From assembly GCA_016758965.1 (NCBI GenBank), contig JAEPRB010000289.1, positions 1 to 46,634 of the forward strand: 46,634 nucleotides of DNA, read 5' to 3'. Positions 38,389 to 46,634 of the stretch are shown piece after piece (positions within the stretch are counted from its first letter, which is position 1; each line of letters starts with the position of its first letter). This stretch comes from Circinella minor (Eukaryota; Mucoromycota; Mucoromycetes; Mucorales; Lichtheimiaceae). The position numbers were made by a program, and so were the translations under genes. Below the pieces are notes generated by a model. It had not been told where the DNA came from and did no database searches. It worked only from the letters and a program-made list of their open reading frames with translations.

Positions 38389-40920
38389 ATGTCGACATCT
38401 GTCAAAGTGTATGTTTGTTTTACTAAATTAAAAAAAAAACAATATGTTATATTCATTTTTTGCTTATAATTAATATGGAGCATTAAACATTTATAAACTT
38501 TATCTTTATTAGATTAGTAACGGGATCGACCAATAGCAAATTTGCTGATGTGTTCAATAAAGTAAAAACGATTCACCAAAAATACGGTCCATTTGACGTT
38601 CATATCTGCACTGGTAACTTTTTCGCTCAAGAAACCGATGAATCAGCTATTAATGATTTGCTTAACAACAAAATTGACGGTATGCGTAACTTTTGACGCG
38701 AAAATATTTCATAAGGTCTCAGAGCGAGCTCACATGCATAAAAACTATATATTGCAAAACTCACACACATATATAAACACCATTATACTTTATATATATA
38801 TGTATTTATATAGTTCCTATTATGACCTATTTCATGATAGGTGATCAGCCTATTCCTGAAACAATTCAATCACATATTGATGCCAATGATGGTGAAGTAT
38901 GTGCTAACTTATATTATCTCGGTAAAAAGGGCACATTGACAACTGCCAACGGATTAAAAATCGCATTTTTATCTGGTGTTCCCGATAATGGATTTACTGA
39001 AGAGGATGTTCAAGCACTTAAATCAACAAAAATGCCTATTACAACACCACCTGGTGTAGATATTTTGGTTACTCATTTATGGCCCAACGGTATTGAAAAC
39101 GGTAGTGAAGTATGTCAAAATCCCCCAACAAATGGATCCACCTCAATGGCTCAATTGGCTGCTGCATTAAAGCCGCGCTATTATTTCGCCGCTGCGGAAG
39201 GTACTTTTTGCGAACGTGAACCTTATAAGAATGTCACCGGCTTTGGTCCTCCTGACGAACGCCCTGCTGAACATGTAACTCGGTTCATTGGATTGGGTAA
39301 TGCCTTGAATGATACAAAACAACGAGTAAGAATAAAAGAATTTTGTTTTGTTTTTCTTATCTAATAATGATAATATATGGAATTTTTAATATTTGAATAT
39401 CATAGTGGTTTTATGCATTCAATATGGAACCATTAGCCAAATCACCTGCAAATTTATCGGCAATTCCTACAACTGCAACCGAATGCCCTTTTACACAAGA
39501 AGCTATTTCAGCTGGTAAAAAACGTCCACATCCTGAAGATGAAAGTGGAGCAAATTTCTTTTGGAGCGGTCAACAAGATCCAAAGCGCCAAGGTAACGAC
39601 GAATAAAACGAATGGAAAAAAGGAGAGAGGGAGAAGAAAGAAAGTTTTTGTAAATATTATAATTAGAAAACTAAATTTACTCAACAATGATAAATAATAA
39701 TAGCAACTGGTGGTGGACCTCCAAAAGGATATGTATGCAAAATTTGTAACGAACCTGGTCATTTTCTTAAAGAATGTCCACAAAAGAAGGCTAAGGCTCT
39801 AGGACCTAGAAAACCCGCAGATGGATATATTTGTAAGATTTGTAATGAACCTGGACATTTTATTCAAGATTGTCCAAGCAAGGCACAACAACAAGCACAA
39901 CGTGACGCTGATAAATGTAATTATATACTTCTTTTTTTTACCTTTTTTTTAAGAGAATAAGAGTTATATTTAATAAAAATAAATGTATATATAGTGGAGT
40001 CGTGCTGGTTCTGTCTTGCCAATCCAAAACTCGAAAAGCACTTGATTGTCTCTATTGGAAATGAAATGTATGCCACTCTTGCAAAGGGTCCACTTGTATC
40101 ATCTCAAGATGATAATACTGTTCCTGGTGGTGGACATGTCATCCTCGTTCCTGTTACTCATTACGGTACATTAAACAAGGTTCCTCCAGAGACAAAACCA
40201 CAATTGGATAATGAGATAAAGAATTATAAGAATGCATTACAATCATTATATGCAGAATATGGTCAAAATATGCTTGTATTTGAATTATCACGAAATTCAT
40301 TTATGGGTCATGCTCATTTACAAATCATACCGATACCTAAAGAAAAAACAGATGCAATTGAAGAAATTGCGCAACAAGCTGCTAAACAAGAAGGATTCGA
40401 GCTTACAGATCAATTACCTGTAAGGAATAATTAATTTAATTTACATGATGAAATCATATGAGATTAAAGATAAGGTTCTCAAACTAAACAATTCTTGTGA
40501 TAGACCAATCCTGATATCAATTACTTTAAATTGGAGCTTCCGAATGGCAAGTCCCTTGTACATATAATTCAACCTCGTGAGCGATTCAACCTACAATTCG
40601 GCAGGTAAAAAAAAAAAAAAGAGTTTACAGAAAAACAAAGTTTTTTTTTTTTAGTTTCCGAATTCTGTGAAAGCAAAATAAAAAAAAAAAAAAAACTTAG
40701 CTGGGTAACTGATTCGCACATATATTCTTCTTACTACGCGTAATCTGAATATGCGGGTATTTTATGCATAATTACGATATATAGATTGGTCGCCAGCAAG
40801 GTTCTGGGGCATCCAGAAAGAGAAGATTGGAAAACATGCAAACAAACAATGGATGAAGAAAAGGAAGACACAAAAGCATTTAAAGATGCATTTAAAAAGT
40901 ATGATCCGGCATTGAAATAA
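38389..40920 (+). CDS. CWF19-like protein 1 / Drn1-like, with two zinc knuckles
   Basis: Homologue of CWF19L1 and yeast Drn1, proteins linked to the late spliceosome and intron-lariat debranching. Eight exons, 38389-38408, 38513-38679, 38814-39325, 39406-39592, 39704-39916, 39995-40419, 40504-40604 and 40785-40920, give 586 residues with all phases matching. The N-terminal half resembles the metallophosphoesterase-like domain (VTGSTNSKFADVFNKV, FDVHICTGNFF, VDILVTHLWPNG). Two CCHC zinc knuckles follow (Cys307-Cys320 and Cys339-Cys352, both CKICNEPGHF). The CwfJ C-terminal domain 1 begins CWFCLANP and has the HIT-like GHAHLQIIPIP; domain 2 begins NPDINYFKLELPNG. The first coding exon is only 20 nt. 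Confidence 0.94.
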
Positions 40921-42019
40921 TAATTTTAGTTTTATTTTCTGTAATTATTCTATATAATTTTCCTTTGTATAATTTTATAAAGCTATTCTTGTTTATTTTT
41001 ATCAAAATACAAACATTATTTAAAATAATCTATGAAAAAAAAAAGAAAGAAGGGTGTTGTGAAGCTAGAACTTATTGGGACTATCGGGAATCGGGCTGTA
41101 ACCAAAAGTAGCTACGTATCAATATTGAAGCACATGCTCCTGATATTGGTGGATAAATTACGATGTTTTGAAAAAGAACAGAAAAAAAAAAGCAGAAAAT
41201 GAACATACCCTAGAACCCGATCTTTGAGAGAAAGGTTTGTCAACCCATTATTGTATAATCGTTAAGTTGGCGGGATCGAAATATCTTTCTTTTTTGGGTT
41301 CAGCGCGGTTTTTAACCTGTTTGCTTTAGATTTGGGTATTGATAAAGGAACAGCTCTATACTCCGTGATATCATCATCTCGGTGTATAACCCTGTACCGG
41401 CGTTCTCCGCTATATACTTTTTTAAATGATCGGGAAAGTATATTATTAGAGACAAAAAGAAAAATGCAAAAAAAAAATTAATGTTTCAGAGATTCATTGT
41501 GAATAGTGAAAAAAAAGTGGTTATTGAGAACAATAAAAATATATACTATTAGAGTAAATGTTACAATAAAATCTAGATAATTTTGCCACGTTTGGATAAA
41601 TAACTTTGTTTTTATTTTATTTTTTCCATACCATGGGAACGAAATGAAATTATGGAAGCTGTCAATTTCAAAGAAAATTCACGGGCAAGTTCAGAAGAAA
41701 AAAAAAATTATTTAGGAACAAAATGTCCGATACTTTATTTGGTAACTAGGTTTGACTTTCTATACGTCATTGTTGGCCAGTGACCCCTTGATTAAGCAGT
41801 AGATAACGACATCATTATTAAGGGCCCGCATAATTAACGGATCCATCAAGCATCAATCTTTATTATGATTTCAAAGTAATATGTATGTTGAAGGATCATG
41901 TTTTATGGAAATCTGGATTCCGGGTATCGCCGTCCACATATAAAAGGGAATGAAAATGCTACCACTGAATTCGAAATAACTTTCTTCTTCACTTTTCTTA
42001 ATTTCTATTATATACAAAC
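40921..42019. other. Intergenic region upstream of the HAD gene
   Basis: 1.1 kb. AT-rich with A runs and no coding frame of note. The last 100 bp carry the TATA element and pyrimidine-rich leader of the phosphatase gene. Confidence 0.45.
41939..41946 (+). promoter_or_regulatory. TATA box of the HAD phosphatase gene
   Basis: TATAAAAG, 74 nt before the ATG at 42020. It is followed by a CT-rich stretch (about 41990-42005) of the kind found at start sites of strongly expressed fungal genes. This fits the strong codon bias of the gene. Confidence 0.6.
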
Positions 42020-43185
42020 ATGTCTCTTTCACCCTCTGAAAACGTTGTCATCAACCCTCCTTCTGAAGACGAAACCCGTGATCTCGCTTTGGAATTCGCT
42101 CAACGTATGAATGTGAGCGAAAGTGGTGCCAACACTCCTTCCAAGCCCCAAGTCTCTCCTGCTGTCAAGAAGGACTATGCACTTTTGAATGATCCTGAAT
42201 ATCACACTAAGCGTTTGGAACAAATCCGTCAAAAGAAGGGTTATATTATTGATATGGATGGTGTCATTTATCACGTAAGTATTTATATATTTGGATTATT
42301 GTATGGAATGGATATAGATAAAGGGAAAAGAGGAAAGAGGAAATAATTTATCTAAGGGAATGTTTTATGCTAAACATTTGAATATTTAAATTATATTAGG
42401 GTACCAAACTTTTGCCTGGCGCAAAGGAATTAGTCGACTTCTTGCACAAGAACAACAAGCGTTTCCTTTTCTTGACCAACAACTCTGCTCCTACTCCTCG
42501 TGAATTGCAACAAAAGCTTCATCGTCTTGGTATTGACGTCACTGAAGATCATTTCTTTACTGCCGGTCAAGCTACTGCCGAATTTTTGCACTCTCAAATG
42601 CCCGAAGGTGGTACTTGTTTCACTATTGGTGAACCTGGTCTTGCCTATGCTCTTTATGAAAAGGGTTTCTTCATGAACGATCATAACCCCGATTATGTTG
42701 TTCTCGGTGAAGGTTCTTCTTATAACTACGAAAACTTGACCAAGGCTGTTCAATTGGTCTGTCAAGGTGCCAAGTTGATTGCTACCAACTTGGATGTTGA
42801 AAACTTAAACTCCAAGGGTAACAAGATTCCTTCCTGTGGTGCTTTTGCTGCTTGTGTTGAAGTTATTACTAAGACTAAGGCCTTCTTCTGTGGTAAACCT
42901 TCTGCTTTGATCATGCGTTATGCTCAACGTGTCTTGGGTCTCAGCCGTGCCGAAACCTGTATCATTGGTGATCGTATGGACACTGATATTGCTGCTGGTA
43001 TCAGCTCTGAAATTGACCCTGTCTTGGTCTTGTCCGGTGTCACCAAAATGGAAGACTTGCCTCAATTCGCTTACCGACCTTATGTCATCTTAGGCGGTGT
43101 TTATGAAATCCCTAATGATGATAAGAAGCATACTATTTCTGTTGAAGAAATGGAAGATGCTGCTCGACGTGCCTCTTACCTTTAA
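42020..43185 (+). CDS. HAD-superfamily IIA phosphatase, NagD-like
   Basis: Haloacid dehalogenase-type phosphatase; substrate unknown, family members act on nucleoside monophosphates, p-nitrophenyl phosphate or phosphoglycolate. Two exons, 42020-42274 and 42400-43185, give 346 residues. An N-terminal extension of about 75 residues precedes HAD motif I DMDGVIYHG (nucleophile Asp78, Asp80), split by the intron. Motif II is FLTNNS, motif III lies at CGKPS, and motif IV is GDRMDTDI. The cap includes PDYVVLGEGSSYNY and IATNLDVENL. The body looks closer to bacterial NagD than to yeast Pho13. Codon use differs from neighbouring genes: lysine is almost always AAG, and GGT, GCT, ACT/ACC and TTG dominate, implying high expression. 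A TATA box precedes it. Confidence 0.9.
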
Positions 43186-43524
43186 ATTATTTTATACATA
43201 TCATTCCACCGTTATCAACCAAAAAAATTATTTAAAATTCATTTTCGTTCCCCTACATCATATTTACCAAAACACATCACTTTATACACATAGCTCCATT
43301 TACACACTTTAAATTTTTGTCATTTTATCTCGCACTTTGTATTATATACTTTTCTTTACATCTCATATAAATAATGAATCATACTGATTTTATGAATGGT
43401 TTTGAATATACAATATTATTTATCTCAACTTGTAATTTTTTTTTCATGGTTTATGGTTTCACGAGTATGCAATAGCAAAAAAAAAAAAAGGTATTATAGA
43501 CTTTATATTATATGCATAAAATTA
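43186..43524. other. 3' flank of the HAD gene
   Basis: 339 bp of AT-rich sequence, probably the 3' UTR, ending at the TA dinucleotide (43523-43524) that borders the inverted-repeat element. Nothing else seen. Confidence 0.5.
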
Positions 43525-44806
43525 GGGAATGACTACGGGCGCGCCAATTCTGAGTTGGTACTTTAGTAACATGGCGCGCCCGTCGTATGTTTTATTTATG
43601 CTTGCTTTTGTTCAAGTCTGCTATAATATATGAAACATGTCTTATTTAAACTGGGTTTTCCTCTACTTTAAATAAATAAAAATATGAAAGACTAGTTGAA
43701 TCGTAATACTTTGAAATTTCAACCCATTTGAAGACCTATTAAAGTATATTGTATATATATCAAATTAAACTAAGAATTAATTCCTAAAGTAAAAAAATCA
43801 TATGCTGTTTTAATTTTTATTTTTGAAGACTTCAGTAATGACATTTTGAAATATTTATGTAATGGAAATATTGTACTTATACTAATATTTGATGTTTATA
43901 TATTAATATAAGCTTGCTATTACGGGATCCATCGACAAGTAGGATTTTTCAACATAAGTTCATTCTAACAAAGATAATAACATTTGAAGACTATACCGCT
44001 ATCTTTCATACAAAGTGTTTTTGTGCTTACTGCTTGTGCTTGACTCATTCAACAATATTACAACAATATTTCATATGAGGATGTAATAGAAGTCTTGTTT
44101 AAGAATCAAAACCTTGGCTTTGGAGTCTACCATGAGCTACAAGACGAAGCTATGACTTTTAAAAGTGATTTCTATCTATAAGCTATTTTTATTCATATTT
44201 ATATTTATATTGATTTGATTTTTTTTTGTCGTTTTGTACTATTATATTAGTGTCATCTTTTTTTTTTCGTTCTACTATGTATGACCCATATTCTTTTTTC
44301 TTCCCTATTTATATGGTATCTTCTTACTTGGTAATCTGTATTATATGAGTTATTTCTTTATTATTCTATGGATAATAATCCTTTTTTCAGCAGCTCTTAT
44401 GACTCCACCCATTCAATATCATAATTCATATGTTCTTTTCTTATAATTTCGTTTATTTATGACACAACAGAATATATTTACATACGTATTACTGATATAT
44501 GCTCATATTTAGTACCACTTTTTAATCTATTTGCCATACTGCTGCGCTCCTTTAATTTCTTGTTATTGGCTTCTTTGTATTTATAGTTACAATATATTGC
44601 ATTATTTTATAATTTTTTGCTTACAGTGATTTTTAAATATATTTTATGGGTAGAAATGGAAAGAAACTCTATGTTCAATTGACACACTATGTCAGATATA
44701 CTGTTAATAAGTATTTTTGAGATTGTGAATATCTTGAAGGGTAGACGAAGAACGCGCCATGTTACTAAAGTACCGGCTCAGAATTGGCGCGCCCGTAGTC
44801 ATTCCC
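43525..44806. mobile_element. 1.28 kb DNA transposon-derived element with 54-bp TIRs and TA target sites
   Basis: The left end 43525-43578 and the inverted right end 44753-44806 match at 52 of 54 positions, beginning GGGAATGACTACGGGCGCGC. Both outer ends are flanked by TA (43523-43524 and 44807-44808), the target-site pattern of Tc1/mariner-type elements. The GC-rich ends contrast with an AT-rich interior that has no transposase frame, so this is a non-autonomous or MITE-like copy. Near-identical ends suggest a fairly recent insertion. Confidence 0.85.
43535..43583. repeat. Hairpin nested in the left terminal repeat
   Basis: ACGGGCGCGCCA (43535-43546) is perfectly complementary in reverse to TGGCGCGCCCGT (43572-43583), giving a 12-bp GC-rich stem with a 25-nt loop. 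The right end has lost the second arm's outer half (it reads CGCGTTCTTCG in the same orientation). Confidence 0.85.
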
Positions 44807-44860
44807 TACTGAAATAGGAAATGTTATGGTTGTTTATTAATAAGATGTTGATGTTGGTGT

Positions 44861-46178
44861 TTATGGTGTTGCTGTTGTTGTTCTTGTTGTTCTTGATGTG
44901 TGACTGGTAGGGGTGTTGAATGAATCAATTATGTAATCATGGCGAATTACTTGCAAATGTTTGATTCTGTGAAAAGCGAAGCATCGTCTTGCGGCTCCTA
45001 ACAATAAATGCTTTAAACGGTTTTGTATTAAGTTGACGATTTATTTTCACGATCCAAGAATAAAATAAAATTTACTTCAACTTACTCTCATTGTTTGTAA
45101 AGCTTCATATACTTGTGGTAAAACCACAAAATCATGCCGATCCCTTGGTAAATAAAATATGTCAATTGGAATCAAGCGGTATACCAAATCCATTACAAAC
45201 AACGTGCACCTAAATCCTAAAAAAGAAAATAAATCAGTGAAATGTTATTAATTGCCCACCATTTACTTTCCATCTCTGTTGTCGAAACGGAGTTTTTTTT
45301 TACCTTCTATCAATACTCCAACAACTGTTATTTCTTCGTCGTCCATTCCATCTATCATTTTATCTATTGCATCTTTCATCTCGTTACTCAACTTGACGTA
45401 ATCAGGACGTTGGCCATTGCTGACCTTTGACGGTGGCTTTATTTCTACCAGTACTTAGCCTTGGGATGGAAGATCGCCGTATTCAAAGAATACGGACACA
45501 TCCGTAAAACGACCAACTTTCTTAGGTCGTCTGGACGACCCAGCGGCTTGAGCGTCAGTTCTACAAGTACAAAATATTTTGTATGAGATATATACTACTT
45601 TGGCCGCAAAAAATGTATTATGAATAACTCGTAGATGTCTTACCCTTTTCGTGTGGTTAACGGTGTTTCTTTGAAAAATGACGATATCACACCTCTACGT
45701 ACCTACGCCCCCGATACCTCTACCAAAGCCACCAAACTTAAAAATTCCTTTACCACCGAAGTCATCAATCCCGTAATTGAATATAGATGATTTATTGATG
45801 AGCAAAATAATATGTTATCTCTTATGTACTATGCATATATATAAAAAAACGAATCAAGATATACTATCATTACGTACAGAGTAAACATGGATTCCGCGAG
45901 TATTTTGTTATCTTCGTCGAGAGGCATTTTGCGGATGATATGGTCCACGTCCCTCGGCGAAGTTCTTCCGGGCGGCCTATATGTGGTATCGTTAGATCAA
46001 TCATTAGTTTTATTCAATTAATATCATACTGATAATTTTAATCCAAGGTTTAAAAAAAGAACAGCTTACCTTGGCGTACTGATTAATGACTGAATTGATA
46101 TGGTCAGGCAATTCACGCATCAGATAACGATCAGCAATCAAAGTGAAGTAGCACGCCGTAATGCTGCAGACGCGATTC
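44861..46178 (-). pseudogene. Decayed multi-exon gene of unknown, possibly repeat-associated family
   Basis: Several minus-strand blocks read as one protein with consistent intron phases. In transcription order: about 46178-46074 (CSITACYFTLIADRYLMREL), about 45980-45890 (HIIRKMPLDEDNKILAESMF), about 45775-45644 (SVVKEFLSLVALVEVSG), 45560-45304 (RRPKKVGRFTDVSVFFEYGD and KLSNEMKDAIDKMIDGMDDE), 45216-45086 (FRCTLFVMDLVYRLIPIDIF) and 45010-44861 (ending RTTTATP, stop TAA). Damage includes in-frame TAG at 45703-45705 and TAA at 45455-45457, a frameshift in the second block, a missing AG acceptor before the third, and a poly-A tract in place of the 5' end. I recall similar proteins as multicopy in Mucorales but cannot name the family. 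Confidence 0.6.
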
Positions 46179-46299
46179 CAGGTAAGTTCTTTTTTTTTTT
46201 TTTTTTGGTACGTAGTTTAGATTTTAATTTTTTTTAGTAAATAAAAGCTGTTCCTTATCCATTATATTATTTTCCCTTTGTTTCCTGGAAATATTCCAG

Positions 46300-46634
46300 A
46301 TGTTGTTGCAGTTGATCTTATTGTTTGGGAGGACGAAAATCATGTTAAGATTAAGTCATTTACTGACCTTGTTGAAAGAGTATATACAACTGTCCTTGAT
46401 GATAATACAATGATTACTTGTACTTGTCCTGATTTTGTACAGGGAGGTGCAATGTGTAAGCATATGTACTTACTTAACAGGATTGAGAATGTGAACTTGC
46501 CTGTAGTACCCCTCCCATTGTTAGCATCTGAAGGTCAAATTAGACCTCCTTCACAAGATGCATTATTTGAAGAAAGCTTAGCAAGATTTCATCAAGCATT
46601 CGAAAGATTATCTGAGCAAGCACAGAGAGTTGAT
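46300..46634 (+). CDS. SWIM-type zinc-finger protein, partial (runs off the window)
   Basis: An open frame from the possible acceptor at 46299 to the window edge (in phase with GAT at 46299-46301) encodes DVVAVDLIVWEDENHVKIKS, then CTCPDFVQGGAMCKH, a CxC-x(n)-CxH SWIM zinc-finger pattern, then a polar segment with FEESLARFHQAFERLSEQAQ. SWIM fingers occur in MULE-type transposases and in some host proteins; the position beside a decayed gene and a TIR element makes mobile-element origin likely but unproven. A possible upstream exon (46100-46182) joins in phase, but it lies antisense to the pseudogene's first block. The 3' end is outside the window. Confidence 0.65.

Noticed and set aside
42430..43065. 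Long minus-strand frames inside the HAD gene
   Set aside because: They are shadows of the strongly biased codons on the plus strand.
45636..45791. Plus-strand 51-codon frame starting MSYPFRVV
   Set aside because: It lies antisense to a pseudogene block that connects in phase with other minus-strand exons; no plus-strand neighbours fit it.

Overview
The window is AT-rich eukaryotic nuclear DNA. Its genes are cut by many short introns (mostly 50-150 nt, GTAAGT-like donors, TATAG or TTTAG acceptors). The gene content (sterol 24-C-methyltransferase, vacuolar carboxypeptidase, TRAPP Bet3, polo kinase, a TPR/F-box/LRR protein, an ADAM protease, a biopterin-dependent phenylalanine hydroxylase, SF3B3) fits an early-diverging filamentous fungus, most likely Mucoromycota (Mucorales-like). 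Ergosterol-type sterol methylation indicates a fungus, and aromatic amino acid hydroxylase with an ADAM protease argues against most Dikarya. The species cannot be named. All exon models were built by hand from splice sites and reading-phase continuity.

Layout. 1-10.3 kb: ERG6 (minus), a 3.1 kb gap, a carboxypeptidase Y-like gene (minus) and, divergent from it, BET3 (plus). 10.3-18 kb: an 11-exon polo kinase and a TPR/F-box/LRR gene, both minus. 18-22.4 kb: a gene-poor stretch with one unexplained open frame. 22.4-28.7 kb: a nine-exon membrane ADAM metalloprotease (plus), convergent with a minus-strand locus that reads in frame from mitochondrial GrpE (Mge1) into phenylalanine hydroxylase. 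28.7-31.4 kb: transposon debris, with a TIR element of about 0.72 kb and a DDE transposase tail. 31.5-34 kb: an NPC2/ML-domain lipid-transfer gene with a 5-nt microexon, and an unknown gene. 34.1-41 kb: SF3B3 (minus) and a CWF19L1/Drn1-like gene (plus), two RNA-splicing genes head to head over 222 bp. 42-43.2 kb: a strongly codon-biased NagD-like HAD phosphatase. 43.5-46.6 kb: a 1.28 kb TIR element with TA target sites, a decayed multi-exon pseudogene (minus), and a SWIM zinc-finger coding region that leaves the window.

The most notable observation is the GrpE-phenylalanine hydroxylase locus. The GrpE stop codon lies inside a good 5' splice site. Splicing from it joins GrpE in frame to the hydroxylase, which has no start codon of its own that I can find. 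One locus could therefore make a GrpE-only protein (intron retained or early polyadenylation) and a 630-residue fusion that carries a mitochondrial presequence.
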